From contig NZ_CP151979.1 in NCBI RefSeq assembly GCF_038593265.1, positions 310,001-374,000 on the forward strand: 64,000 nucleotides of DNA, in the 5' to 3' direction. The stretch is from Ureibacillus sp. FSL W7-1570. GTDB lineage: Bacteria; Bacillota; Bacilli; Bacillales_A; Planococcaceae. The notes under the pieces are model-generated. The model was not told the origin of the DNA, ran no database searches, and saw only the letters and a program-made list of their open reading frames with translations. Position numbers and translations under genes: made by a program. How positions within the stretch are numbered: position 1 is the stretch's first letter; each line of letters starts with the position of its first letter. Shown one piece after another: positions 26,813 to 36,138 of this stretch.

Positions 26813-27374
26813 AGCATTATTGTTCGTAGTAGGAGACGAAGGATTGACGGTCAAACAACTGGCGGATTTATTGGATGTGGGAGAAGTGGATATAGAAGCG
26901 GGGCTGAGCGAATTAAAAACCCACTATGAAAATAATGCTGCATCGGGCCTTACCATTAAACAATTGGCGGATACATACTTATTAACAACAAAACCAGAAT
27001 TGGCAAACACAATCAAAAAATTGGTCGAAAATCCGAACAGTAGTGTATTGTCAACCGCATCATTGGAAGTTTTGGCCATCATCGCCTACAAACAGCCGAT
27101 TACAAGGGCGGAAATCGAAGACTTGCGCGGTGTAAAAAGCGAACGCCCTATCCAGACCCTGATTTCCCGCGGACTCATCCGGGAAGTCGGACGGGCAGAA
27201 GGGACAGGACGCGCAATTCTTTACGGAACGACAAAGGAGTTTTTAAATTACTTTGGCATATCCGAGCTTTCAGAACTTCCTCCATTGCCTGAAGGAAATA
27301 TGGAAGATGAAAATGAGCATACGGATCTCTTCATGACAAAATTCCAGGAAGTATTTCAAAATGAAAATCAATAA
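26781..27374 (+). CDS. scpB: ScpB, segregation and condensation protein B
   Basis: 197 residues with two winged-helix domains: ALLFVVGDEGLTVKQLADLL and VLAIIAYKQPITRAEIEDLRGV, then GRAEGTGRAILYGTT. Binds ScpA as a dimer in condensin. GTG 26781 is placed nine bases after AAGGAGG and lies inside scpA; ATG 26799 is an in-frame alternative. The carboxypeptidase gene follows after 12 bp. Confidence 0.94.
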   Translation: MNSKILMSRIEALLFVVGDEGLTVKQLADLLDVGEVDIEAGLSELKTHYENNAASGLTIKQLADTYLLTTKPELANTIKKLVENPNSSVLSTASLEVLAIIAYKQPITRAEIEDLRGVKSERPIQTLISRGLIREVGRAEGTGRAILYGTTKEFLNYFGISELSELPPLPEGNMEDENEHTDLFMTKFQEVFQNENQ

Positions 27375-27386
27375 AGGAGTGGCTGA

Positions 27387-28376
27387 GTGAAATTAGCAAA
27401 GTTGATGACCGCTTTTGCTGTTTCATTGACGTTCTATTTTTTGTTTCAACAAGTGGCGAAAGCTTCTTATGTAGTAATTGATGCAGATACCGGAAGAACA
27501 TTGATTGGAAGCAATGAACATGTGAGAATGCCGATTGCAAGCCTTACAAAAATTTGGACGGCCCTGATTGCCATTGAAAACAGCAATTTGGATGACGAAG
27601 TTGTCATCTCCCGGGAAGCAGCCATGAGTGAAGGATCGTCCATTTATTTGGAGCCGGGAGAAGTTGTGCCGGTGGAAGCATTGTTATATGGACTGATGCT
27701 CCGTTCCGGAAATGACGCGGCCTATGCTTTGGCGGAACATGCAGGCGGATCCGTTCAGGGATTTGTCGATTTAATGAACGAAAAAGCGATGTATTACCAT
27801 TTGAATGAAACCTATTTTACAAATCCATCCGGCTTGCATCACGATCTGCATCTCTCAAGCGCCTATGACACAGCCCAAATGCTCCGAATCGCTTTGGAAA
27901 ACGAAGATTTTTATAGAATTGCTTCCACGATTCAATATAAAAGCAATACAAAAAATGGAACCACTTGGCTGAACAAACATCGGCTGCTGAGGGAAAACGT
28001 CGGGGCGGTGGCCGGGAAAACGGGATATACAAAAGTGGCGGGAAGAACGCTTGCAACGTATTTTGAAAAGGACGATGAACGCATCATTGTTGTAACATTG
28101 AATGAAGCCAACGATTGGCAAGTACATAAGCAGCTTGCAAATCAAGTGTTCAAAGAGTATGATGTGAAAACCATTGTGAAAAAAGGAAAATATAAAGCAG
28201 CAAACAATATTACAGTCGAACTTAAAGAACCGATCCGGCTGCTGATTTCGGATGAAGAAGAGGACCAAGTAAGGAATGTATTGCACCTGTCCAGAAATAA
28301 AGATCGAGAGTTCGGTATTTGGCATGTGTTTCTAAACAACGAAAGCATTTATTCAACTAGAGTTACATTGAAATAG
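27387..28376 (+). CDS. Serine-type D-Ala-D-Ala carboxypeptidase (DacB/DacF-like)
   Basis: Trims the terminal D-alanine of peptidoglycan stem peptides outside the cell. A signal peptide (to about residue 27, QVAKAS) and peptidase S11 motifs are visible: SLTK (SxxK), SGN and KTG, then a short beta-rich tail. 329 residues. The GTG start follows AAAGGAG. Position after scpB matches B. subtilis dacB (PBP5*, spore cortex, SigE), but the usual downstream spmA-spmB are missing. Confidence 0.88.
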   Translation: MKLAKLMTAFAVSLTFYFLFQQVAKASYVVIDADTGRTLIGSNEHVRMPIASLTKIWTALIAIENSNLDDEVVISREAAMSEGSSIYLEPGEVVPVEALLYGLMLRSGNDAAYALAEHAGGSVQGFVDLMNEKAMYYHLNETYFTNPSGLHHDLHLSSAYDTAQMLRIALENEDFYRIASTIQYKSNTKNGTTWLNKHRLLRENVGAVAGKTGYTKVAGRTLATYFEKDDERIIVVTLNEANDWQVHKQLANQVFKEYDVKTIVKKGKYKAANNITVELKEPIRLLISDEEEDQVRNVLHLSRNKDREFGIWHVFLNNESIYSTRVTLK

Positions 28377-28383
28377 AATGAAT

Positions 28384-28425
28384 AAAGCTGTCCGAAATTT
28401 TAATCATATATTTCGGACAGCTTTT
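28384..28425 (+). terminator. Terminator after the carboxypeptidase gene
   Basis: AAAGCTGTCCGAAAT pairs with ATTTCGGACAGCTTT, then T-rich. Confidence 0.85.
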
Positions 28426-28537
28426 CATTTTGCAAAATGAGTTCTTTTTCTTTAATATTGGAACAAAATATGACATAATTTTCAACAGTGATAAGGATCT
28501 TCATAATGAAAAGTTAGCATTGAGGGGTGAGTCATCG

Positions 28538-29269
28538 ATGGAAAGGCTTCAAAAAGTAATTGCACAAGCGGGAATTGCCTCGAGACGGAAAGCGGAACAA
28601 TTGATTTTGGAAGGAAAAGTGAAAGTGAACGGGGAGGTTGTCACAACCTTAGGGACAAAGGTTTCAAAGTCCGATGTGGTGGAAGTGGATGGCGTGAAAG
28701 TGGAACGGGAAGAAAAAGTATACTATCTGTTCTATAAGCCTAGGGGAGTCGTATCGACCGTATCCGACGATAAAGGAAGAAAAACCGTATTGGATTTTTT
28801 TAAAAATGTCGAGGAACGGATATTCCCGGTTGGCCGTCTTGATTATGATACATCCGGTCTTTTATTATTAACCAATGATGGTGAGTTCGCCAACTTAATG
28901 ACCCATCCAAAATATAAAATCGAAAAAACATATATTGCACGATTAAAAGGAATCCCGAAATTTGAAGATTTAAAAAAATTGCGAAGGGGCATTATGCTTG
29001 AGGATGGCATGACGGCTCCGGCAAAAGTGGAATTAAAAAAATCGGACCGCAAAACCAATAAGTCGATTTGTGAAATCACGATCCATGAGGGGCGCAACCG
29101 GCAAGTTCGCCGCATGTTTGAAGCGATTGGAACGCCCGTCGTAAAATTGAAGCGGGAACGATTCGCCTTTCTGGATTTAAAAGGATTGAACGCAGGCGAG
29201 TATCGTGAGTTGACGGCCCATGAAGTAAAACAATTACGGGTTCTTGCAGAAACAGGAAAAATTGGTTAG
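28538..29269 (+). CDS. rluB: RluB, 23S rRNA pseudouridine synthase
   Basis: A 243-residue RsuA/RluB-family enzyme modifying 23S rRNA (U2605-type site in E. coli numbering, by family). N-terminal S4 domain (MERLQKVIAQAGIASRRKAEQLI) and catalytic domain with Asp in PVGRLDYDTSGLLLLTNDG, then HEGRNRQVRRMFEAIG. ATG 28538 after AGGGGTGA. It precedes the res operon, as in B. subtilis. Confidence 0.93.
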   Translation: MERLQKVIAQAGIASRRKAEQLILEGKVKVNGEVVTTLGTKVSKSDVVEVDGVKVEREEKVYYLFYKPRGVVSTVSDDKGRKTVLDFFKNVEERIFPVGRLDYDTSGLLLLTNDGEFANLMTHPKYKIEKTYIARLKGIPKFEDLKKLRRGIMLEDGMTAPAKVELKKSDRKTNKSICEITIHEGRNRQVRRMFEAIGTPVVKLKRERFAFLDLKGLNAGEYRELTAHEVKQLRVLAETGKIG

Positions 29270-29325
29270 TACTACAACCATAGTGATAACCTTCATAAAC
29301 ATTTCATATTTGTCCTTGAAATATT

Positions 29326-29334
29326 TGCTATAAT
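29326..29334 (+). promoter_or_regulatory. Extended -10 promoter for resABC
   Basis: TGCTATAAT with the extended-10 TG; no good -35 at standard distance. It lies about 40 bp before resA. Confidence 0.5.
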
Positions 29335-29374
29335 GAAAGAGATTTTAATGTTCTCTTTGCTGGGAGGTTGCGAA

Positions 29375-29908
29375 ATGGACAAGAAAAAGAAACGTTCGAT
29401 TATCAGAGGAATCATTCTTCTGGTGTTGGCTTGTGCGATTATTTATACGATATACAACTCGGCAACGAAAGAAAAAGTGGAAGCGTTGGCGGACGGCGAT
29501 CAGGCACCGGATTTCGAATTGGTGGATTTGGAAGGCAATACCCATCGTTTGTCCGATTATAAAGGGCAAGGGGTTTTCTTGAATTTCTGGGGAACTTGGT
29601 GTGAACCATGCAAAAAAGAAATGCCTGCCATGGAACGCCAATATCAACAATTCAAAGATCAAGGTGTACAAGTTTTGGCCGTGAACATTGCCCAGTCAAA
29701 ATTTGAGGTGCAAAATTTCGTAGATCAATATGACCTTACATTCCCAGTGGTCATCGACAAAACAAAAAGCGTGATGCAAGCTTATAATGTTGGCAAATTG
29801 CCAGCAACTTATTTGATCAGTCCGGATGGAAAAGTGAAAAAAATTCCTCCTGGTGAATTGTCTGAACAACAAATACAATCATTTATGGAGTCAATTAAGC
29901 CGGAATAG
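29375..29908 (+). CDS. resA: ResA, thiol-disulfide oxidoreductase for cytochrome c maturation
   Basis: Membrane-anchored extracytoplasmic thioredoxin that reduces the haem-binding Cys pair of apocytochrome c. 177 residues: one helix (about 10-27) and a thioredoxin fold with active site WGTWCEPCKKE, the CEPC typical of ResA, and cis-Pro region KLPATYLIS. ATG 29375 after GGGAGGT. First of resA-resB-resC. Confidence 0.95.
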   Translation: MDKKKKRSIIRGIILLVLACAIIYTIYNSATKEKVEALADGDQAPDFELVDLEGNTHRLSDYKGQGVFLNFWGTWCEPCKKEMPAMERQYQQFKDQGVQVLAVNIAQSKFEVQNFVDQYDLTFPVVIDKTKSVMQAYNVGKLPATYLISPDGKVKKIPPGELSEQQIQSFMESIKPE

Positions 29909-29922
29909 GGGTATTTTAAAAT

Positions 29923-31575
29923 ATGGAAAAAATCACATGTGTTTGTGGTCATGAAAATCCGTTTGGCACAAAGATTTGTGGAAAGTGCGGCAGACCACTG
30001 TCAGAAGATGCAAAAGCTCAAAAAATACTTGATATGCGGTATGATGGTTCGGCAATCCGCTCAAAGACGTATAACAAATCCATTATCGACAAAATCTGGA
30101 ACTTCTTTTCCAGTGTAAAAGTTGGCGTTTCGTTAATTGTCATTACTTTAATCGCTTCTTCCCTTGGAACTTTTTTCCCTCAAAAATTTAATATCCAAGC
30201 GGCAACGGAAGCGGAAAAAGCGCTTTACTATGAGCAAAACTATGGAACCATCGGGAAATTATATTATGAATTAGGTTTTTCGGATATATTTAATTCATGG
30301 TGGTATCAGATTTTAGTAGGCCTTCTTGCCATTTCAATCATTGTTGCGAGTCTAGACAGAGGGATTCCTCTCTATAAATCGTTGAAAAATCAGCGGGTTA
30401 AGCGTCATGAAAGCTTTATGAAAAAACAAAGAATCGTAGCCCAAGGACCGGTAACGGAAGGCGATCCATCCAAAACCCTTGATTTGATTTCCGAGAAAAT
30501 GACACAATTGCGTTATAAAGTGCGTCGGGATGGAAACGCTTTATTGGCTGAAAAAAACCGCTTTGCCCGTTCTGGCCCATACATAAATCACCTGGGGCTC
30601 ATTATATTTATCTTTGGGGTAATGCTGCGTTTTGTTCCTGGCTTCCACGTAGATGAAGCAATGTGGATCCGGGAAGGGGAGGTTCGCGCAATACCGGGAA
30701 TGGAAGGTTATTTCCTGGAAAATGAACAATTCATTTTGGAAACATATGATAATGATCCAACGAGAGCACAGATTGAACAAGGTGTTGCCGCCATCCCGAA
30801 AAACTATCAAACCAACGTCAAACTTTATAAACAGGCAGAAGGTGCCCTTTTAGGGGACACGGAAAATATGGAACTGGTAAAAGAGTATTCCATTCGTGTA
30901 AACCACCCGTTAAAATATGACGGCTATTCCATTTATCAAATGGATTTCCGCCAAAATGAATTGAAAACAATGACATTCGAATTGACCCATAAAGAATCTG
31001 GAAAATCCCTGGGGTCATTGACGATTGACTTGACGGATCCGGATAAAGAATATGTTTTAGGAGAAAATACGAAAGTTGAAATATTGAACTATTATCCTGA
31101 TTTTTCCGGAATGAAAGATGGGGTTCCTCAAACAGCATCCCAATATCCAAACAATCCGGCTTTCGTGTTCAAAATGACTACGCCGGATAAACCAAAAGGG
31201 GAAATCAGTTTCGTTTCAATTGGTGCCCCGCCTGTTGAAGCGGGAGAAAATGAATACAAAATGACGTTTAAAAATGTAGAAACAAGAAATGTTTCCGGAT
31301 TAACAATCAAAAAAGATGTAACGATTCCAATATTGATTATTGGCGGTGCAATTTTCTTGCTTGGTTTGGCAATTGGTTCTTATTGGAATCATCGTCGCCT
31401 TTGGGTACAACAATTGGAAGATGGTACAATTATGCTCGCTGCCCATACAAATAAAAACTGGTTCAGTATCAAAAAAGATTTAGATATTGTTACAGATTAT
31501 GCCCATTTACCAAAATATAGAGATCAACTTGAAGAAAATGGAGAGTCGGATAAGGAAGGTGACGATGTCAAATGA
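29923..31575 (+). CDS. resB: ResB, cytochrome c synthase subunit (Ccs1)
   Basis: 550 residues. Works with ResC to bring haem out and attach it to apocytochrome c. It has an N-terminal zinc-ribbon-like segment with CxC...CxxC (residues 6-23), three helices in the first half (around 65-85, 125-145, 210-230), a large outside domain and a final helix near 470-490 followed by a conserved His-rich YWNHRRLW. Stop overlaps the resC start. Confidence 0.93.
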   Translation: MEKITCVCGHENPFGTKICGKCGRPLSEDAKAQKILDMRYDGSAIRSKTYNKSIIDKIWNFFSSVKVGVSLIVITLIASSLGTFFPQKFNIQAATEAEKALYYEQNYGTIGKLYYELGFSDIFNSWWYQILVGLLAISIIVASLDRGIPLYKSLKNQRVKRHESFMKKQRIVAQGPVTEGDPSKTLDLISEKMTQLRYKVRRDGNALLAEKNRFARSGPYINHLGLIIFIFGVMLRFVPGFHVDEAMWIREGEVRAIPGMEGYFLENEQFILETYDNDPTRAQIEQGVAAIPKNYQTNVKLYKQAEGALLGDTENMELVKEYSIRVNHPLKYDGYSIYQMDFRQNELKTMTFELTHKESGKSLGSLTIDLTDPDKEYVLGENTKVEILNYYPDFSGMKDGVPQTASQYPNNPAFVFKMTTPDKPKGEISFVSIGAPPVEAGENEYKMTFKNVETRNVSGLTIKKDVTIPILIIGGAIFLLGLAIGSYWNHRRLWVQQLEDGTIMLAAHTNKNWFSIKKDLDIVTDYAHLPKYRDQLEENGESDKEGDDVK

Positions 31576-32753
31576 GTTTGATAGATATTAGCGGCAATCT
31601 GCTTTTTATCGCATTCTTTGCATATATTTTAGGAACGGTATTTATTGCCGGTTCCATCAAGCGAAATGATGGGGCGGCCAGCAGGGCGGAAAAGTGGGGC
31701 AAAATCGGTATTGTTGTTGCCATCATTGGTTTTATTGCCCAGCTCGGTTATTTTATTACCCGCTGGATTTATGCGGGACATGCTCCTGTAAGTAATATGT
31801 TCGAATTTACAACAGCCTTTGGAATGTTCCTTGTTGGAGCGTTCATATTAATCTACTTTATTTATCGTGTGAAAATTCTTGGGTTGGTGGCGTTGCCAAT
31901 CGCTATACTATTCATTTCATACGCGACGATGTTCCCGACGGAAGTGACGCCGCTTGTGCCATCGTTGCAAAGCCACTGGTTGACGATACACGTTATAACA
32001 GCGGCAATCGGGCAATCCATCCTTGCCATCAGCGCCGTTGCCGGTTTGATTTATTTATTGAAAGAAGTGGATCCAAAAACGCCTTCAAAAGAACGTTTTT
32101 GGCTTGAAGCCATTTTATACTGCTGTGTTGTGATCATCGGGTTTATCGTTGTAACCATTACATTCCGCAGCATGGGGTATGAGGCGGAGTTCACTTATAT
32201 TGATAAAACCGGCAAAGAAGCGGATATTGTTTATAACATGCCGGCCATCTTTGGGATGAATGAATATGATTTGAAAACGGATGGCGTGATGGAGCCTTTA
32301 ATCGAAATGCCGGCACTCATTAATGCGAAAAAATTGACAACCGTTACTTGGTCGTTCATCGCAGGCACAATCATTTATTTGTTATACCGGTTAATCGCAC
32401 GAAAACGCATTTGTGAACTTCTTCATCCTCTAGTAAAAAGAGTCAACATCAACTTGGTGGATGAAATTGGATACCGCTCGGTTTTAATTGGATTCCCTGT
32501 CTTCTCTTTAGGTGCTCTTGTCTTTGCCATGATTTGGGCGCAAATCGCTTGGGGCCGATTCTGGGGTTGGGATCCAAAAGAAGTTTGGGCGCTTATCACG
32601 TGGCTGTTCTATGCGGCTTATCTCCACTTGCGTTTGTCCAAAGGCTGGGAAGGAAGAAAGTCAGCCTGGCTTGCCTTAATCGGTTTTGCCATCATCATCT
32701 TTAACTTAGTCTTTGTGAACCTGGTCATTGCAGGACTCCATTCATATGCATAA
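31572..32753 (+). CDS. resC: ResC, cytochrome c synthase subunit (CcsA)
   Basis: 393-residue polytopic membrane protein with the haem-handling WWD signature [22 protein letters not shown] and conserved flanking His residues (THVITAAIG-like and GLHSYA). Partner of ResB. Its ATG overlaps the resB stop (ATGA). A terminator separates it from resDE. Confidence 0.94.
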   Translation: MSLIDISGNLLFIAFFAYILGTVFIAGSIKRNDGAASRAEKWGKIGIVVAIIGFIAQLGYFITRWIYAGHAPVSNMFEFTTAFGMFLVGAFILIYFIYRVKILGLVALPIAILFISYATMFPTEVTPLVPSLQSHWLTIHVITAAIGQSILAISAVAGLIYLLKEVDPKTPSKERFWLEAILYCCVVIIGFIVVTITFRSMGYEAEFTYIDKTGKEADIVYNMPAIFGMNEYDLKTDGVMEPLIEMPALINAKKLTTVTWSFIAGTIIYLLYRLIARKRICELLHPLVKRVNINLVDEIGYRSVLIGFPVFSLGALVFAMIWAQIAWGRFWGWDPKEVWALITWLFYAAYLHLRLSKGWEGRKSAWLALIGFAIIIFNLVFVNLVIAGLHSYA

Positions 32754-32804
32754 AACTATTAACTATTATCAACGTAAATAACGATGAAATATTAATAAAT
32801 TGTG

Positions 32805-32839
32805 AAAGGTCTTCCCAAAAGTAGGGAGGCCTTCTTTTA
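32805..32839 (+). terminator. Terminator between resC and resD
   Basis: AAGGTCTTCCC pairs with GGGAGGCCTT, followed by CTTTTATT. Confidence 0.75.
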
Positions 32840-32911
32840 TTAGTCTTTAATTTTTATTCATAAAATTGTACAATGAGTATAGTAGATAAAGCAAAGAGAG
32901 GGGTTAACATC

Positions 32912-33628
32912 GTGTCTGAAAAAGTGTCTATTTTGGTTGTGGATGATGAAGACAGAATTCGTCGTCTATTAAAGATGTATCTTGAACGGGAAGGATACGA
33001 GGTAGATGAGGCGGAGAACGGGGAAGTCGCACTAAAAAAGGCATTAGAGAAAGATTATCATTGTGTTATTTTAGATATCATGATGCCTGAAAAAGACGGA
33101 TTGCAAGTTTGCGAAGAGCTTAGAGAAAAAAAATCTACACCGATTATTCTCTTGACGGCTAAAGGCGAAGAAGCAAACCGGGTGCAAGGTTTTGAATTGG
33201 GTGCGGATGACTATATCGTGAAACCGTTCAGTCCACGTGAAGTAGTGTTGCGCGTGAAAGCGATTTTACGGCGTTCAAGTGCGTTGAACCAAGTGTCCAA
33301 CACAACTGCTTCCAGAGATATCGTGGTATTTCCTCACTTGACAATCGATAATGATGCCCATCGCGTCACTTGTGATGGACAAGAAGTGAACTTGACTCCT
33401 AAAGAATACGAACTGCTTTACTTCTTGGCGAAATCGCCGGATAAAGTATTTGATCGGGAACAATTATTAAAAGAAGTATGGCACTATGATTTCTTTGGTG
33501 ATTTGCGTACTGTCGATACGCATATAAAGCGCTTACGCGAAAAATTGAACCGCGTATCGGATAAAGCGGCGAAAATGATTGTAACCGTATGGGGCGTTGG
33601 TTACAAATTTGAGGTCATCAATGACTAG
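32912..33628 (+). CDS. resD: ResD, OmpR-family response regulator
   Basis: Activator of aerobic and anaerobic respiration genes. 238 residues: receiver domain with DDE acid pocket (VVDDEDR), phospho-acceptor Asp in VILDIMMPEKDG, Lys in YIVKPFSPRE, then an OmpR-type winged helix (KEYELLYFLAKSPDKVFDREQLL, RTVDTHIKRLREKL). GTG 32912 is chosen because AGAGAGGGG lies seven bases before it. Overlaps resE by 8 bp. Confidence 0.95.
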   Translation: MSEKVSILVVDDEDRIRRLLKMYLEREGYEVDEAENGEVALKKALEKDYHCVILDIMMPEKDGLQVCEELREKKSTPIILLTAKGEEANRVQGFELGADDYIVKPFSPREVVLRVKAILRRSSALNQVSNTTASRDIVVFPHLTIDNDAHRVTCDGQEVNLTPKEYELLYFLAKSPDKVFDREQLLKEVWHYDFFGDLRTVDTHIKRLREKLNRVSDKAAKMIVTVWGVGYKFEVIND

Positions 33629-35405
33629 AATATGGAATAGTATTGTCGGGAAGCTATGGGCGACCATATTGCTTCTCGTTTCATTTGTGTTATTTATTTT
33701 TACAGTTGCCATGCTTGAATTTCTTGATGATTTCCATATCAAACAAGCGGAAAGCTCTTTGAAGCAAGCGGCAACGACCATCTCCAACATAGTAGCCCAT
33801 ACGGATATAGAGCAAATTACCGACGATTTATTGGATGATTTATTAAACGAAGATACAAATGCCTTTATCGCCCTCGATGATCAGACTGTCCTTTCCAGCT
33901 ACCAATCTGGAATCAATCAGGAGGAAATAAGAAAGGATTTATTGGAATCGGATGAATTCCAAAAAATCTTTGAGGCCAGCGAACCGATTATCCGGCAAAT
34001 GATTTTGCCTTCCCAAACGGAAGAAGATAAAATGGAGTCTTATTTCGTATTAGGTTATCCGTTGTCCATTGAGAATGAAGTACAGGGTGTTTTATTTATT
34101 TATCAAAACCCTTCAGCCCTTCACCAAACGACGAACCAAACAACCAAAATCGTCTTTGTGTCAGCGATAATCGCCTTTGTATTGACAACGTTTTTCGCCT
34201 TTTTCTTATCATCAAAGATTACACAACCCCTTCGGAAAATGCGGGAATATGCTTTTGATATTGCAAAAGGAAATTTTGACGAGCAGCTGCCGACAAACCA
34301 AAGCGATGAAATCGGACAGTTGGCTGTGGCATTCAATCAGATGGGACGTCAGCTGAAACATCATCTGGAAGTGATCAGCCAAGAAAAAGAACAATTGTTC
34401 AGCATCCTTACATCCATGACCGATGCGGTGATTACGTTTAACCGTGATAAAACCATTTTGCTCAGCAACCCGCCTGCGGAACGATTGTTGCAGCGATGGT
34501 TCATCCGAAATGGCATGAATAAAGATTTATTCTTGCCGGAAGAAATTTATGCCATGTTAGATCATGTATTAACATTCGAAGATAAGCTGGAAGAGGACTT
34601 GGAAATAGACGGTTCTTATTACCGAATCACCATCAGCCCGCTAAAAAGCAGCGGACAAGTGATCAGGGGAGCCATTGCGGTGATTCGCGATATGACGGAA
34701 CAAATTAAATTGGACAAATTGCGTTCAGACTTTATTGCCAACGTTTCCCACGAATTGAGGACGCCGATCGCCATGCTGCAAGGATATTCTGAAGCCATCA
34801 TTGATGGTGTGGTCGAATCGGAAGAAGAAAAGAATGAGATGATAAAAATCATTTATGATGAATCACAACGTATGGGACGTTTGGTTGCCGACCTGCTCGA
34901 TCTGGCACGCATGGAATCCGGCCATACAACATTAGTGAAAGAAACGGTGCCGATTAATCCTGTTTTTGAACGTATTACGCAAAAGTTCAGTCAAGTGGCG
35001 AAGGAAAATCATATCCATTTGAACTTCCATACAGAATTGCCGGAAGATACGGTGATCAGCATCGATGAAGACCGTATTGAACAAGTATTGACCAATTTGA
35101 TTGATAATGCCATCCGCCACACACCTGCAGACGGCAGTGTGACCGTATCATTGGAACAAGAATTGTCCTATTTGAAAGTCCAAGTAGCCGATACGGGAGA
35201 AGGCATTTCCAAAGAAGATCTGCCATTTGTCTTTGAACGTTTTTATAAAGCGGATAAGGCGAGAACGCGCAATAAAAAAGTCGGCACAGGCTTGGGTCTT
35301 GCCATCGCCAAAAATATTGTTGAAGCCCATAACGGAAATATCAGGGTGGATAGTGAAGTCGGAAAAGGGACAACCTTCACCTTCTATTTGCCGTTAAATG
35401 GATAA
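33621..35405 (+). CDS. resE: ResE, sensor histidine kinase
   Basis: Partner of ResD. 594 residues: helix (about 12-32), extracytoplasmic domain to ~160, second helix (~165-190), HAMP, a PAS-like domain (~260-350), HisKA with NVSHELRTPIAMLQGYSE and a HATPase_c domain (IDNAIRHTPADGS, DTGEGISKED, GTGLGLAIAKNI). Start ATG 33621 after GAGGT. A long inverted repeat begins at its stop codon. Confidence 0.94.
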   Translation: MTRIWNSIVGKLWATILLLVSFVLFIFTVAMLEFLDDFHIKQAESSLKQAATTISNIVAHTDIEQITDDLLDDLLNEDTNAFIALDDQTVLSSYQSGINQEEIRKDLLESDEFQKIFEASEPIIRQMILPSQTEEDKMESYFVLGYPLSIENEVQGVLFIYQNPSALHQTTNQTTKIVFVSAIIAFVLTTFFAFFLSSKITQPLRKMREYAFDIAKGNFDEQLPTNQSDEIGQLAVAFNQMGRQLKHHLEVISQEKEQLFSILTSMTDAVITFNRDKTILLSNPPAERLLQRWFIRNGMNKDLFLPEEIYAMLDHVLTFEDKLEEDLEIDGSYYRITISPLKSSGQVIRGAIAVIRDMTEQIKLDKLRSDFIANVSHELRTPIAMLQGYSEAIIDGVVESEEEKNEMIKIIYDESQRMGRLVADLLDLARMESGHTTLVKETVPINPVFERITQKFSQVAKENHIHLNFHTELPEDTVISIDEDRIEQVLTNLIDNAIRHTPADGSVTVSLEQELSYLKVQVADTGEGISKEDLPFVFERFYKADKARTRNKKVGTGLGLAIAKNIVEAHNGNIRVDSEVGKGTTFTFYLPLNG

Positions 35406-35503
35406 GAATTCGTGGATACTCCAGGTAAAGTTTGAAAATATTACTTGCGATTTAATCGAAGTATGGTACTCTATTACCTGGAGTAGAAGCGAATTCTTTT
35501 TTT
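35404..35503 (+). terminator. Long inverted repeat ending in a T tract after resE
   Basis: Left arm (35404-35428) contains AAGAATTCG and ACTCCAGGTA; right arm (35474-35499) contains TACCTGGAGT and CGAATTCTT, followed by T7. The inner loop is about 45 bases, larger than for a simple terminator. Confidence 0.65.
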
Positions 35504-35549
35504 ACATTTTTTGCGAAAATTTTCTCTTTCACATTAATTTTTACTTTCA

Positions 35550-35575
35550 TGTAACATTTTTGATTAAAAATCGAC
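35550..35575 (+). promoter_or_regulatory. SigX-type ECF promoter (autoregulation of sigX)
   Basis: TGTAAC (35550-35555), 16 bp, CGAC (35572-35575), the B. subtilis SigX recognition pattern, placed 30 bp before the sigX start. Confidence 0.75.
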
Positions 35576-35604
35576 AAAATGAATAAGGATGGAGGTGGCA
35601 TGGA

Positions 35605-36138
35605 TTGAAAGAATCCATATTCCATCGACTGTATGATCAATATCATCAGGATGTGTTCCAATTTTTAGTGTATTTGGTAAAAGATCGATCGACAGCGGAA
35701 GACTTGTCCCATGAAGTGTATGTCCGGGTATTGAAGTCATATGAACGGTTTCAAGGGAGAAGCTCAGAAAAGACGTGGCTTTTTGCGATTGCGAAAAATG
35801 TCGCGATTGATTACTTCAGGAAAAAAGCTGTCCGCTCTTCCCGTTCATATACCGCTTTTGATTGGGAGAGGGAGCAGCTTGTATCCCCCGTAAAATCGCC
35901 TGAAGCCTTTATCGAATTGAATGATGAACTGAGGCATCTGTTGGAAGCGTTGGAAAAGTGTACCGGAGATCAGCAACTGGTGATCATTCTCCGCTATTTT
36001 CAGGAACTGTCCATTGCAGAAACGGCAGCAATACTCAATTGGACGGAAGGAAAAGTAAAAACGACACAACACCGTGCCATAAAGCAGCTAAGGGAATTGC
36101 TATCATATAAAAAGGAGGCGAATCAATATGAATCATGA
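35605..36138 (+). CDS. sigX: SigX, ECF sigma factor
   Basis: 177-residue extracytoplasmic-function sigma factor controlling envelope charge and modification genes in B. subtilis. Region 2 (VYLVKDRSTAEDLSHEVYVRV, WLFAIAKNVAIDYFRKKA) and region 4 (LSIAETAAILNWTEGKVKTTQHRAIKQL). The start is TTG 35605, seven bases after GGAGGTGG; an ATG at 35600 gives only ATG-GAT-TGA. Overlaps rsiX by 11 bp. Confidence 0.92.
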   Translation: MKESIFHRLYDQYHQDVFQFLVYLVKDRSTAEDLSHEVYVRVLKSYERFQGRSSEKTWLFAIAKNVAIDYFRKKAVRSSRSYTAFDWEREQLVSPVKSPEAFIELNDELRHLLEALEKCTGDQQLVIILRYFQELSIAETAAILNWTEGKVKTTQHRAIKQLRELLSYKKEANQYES

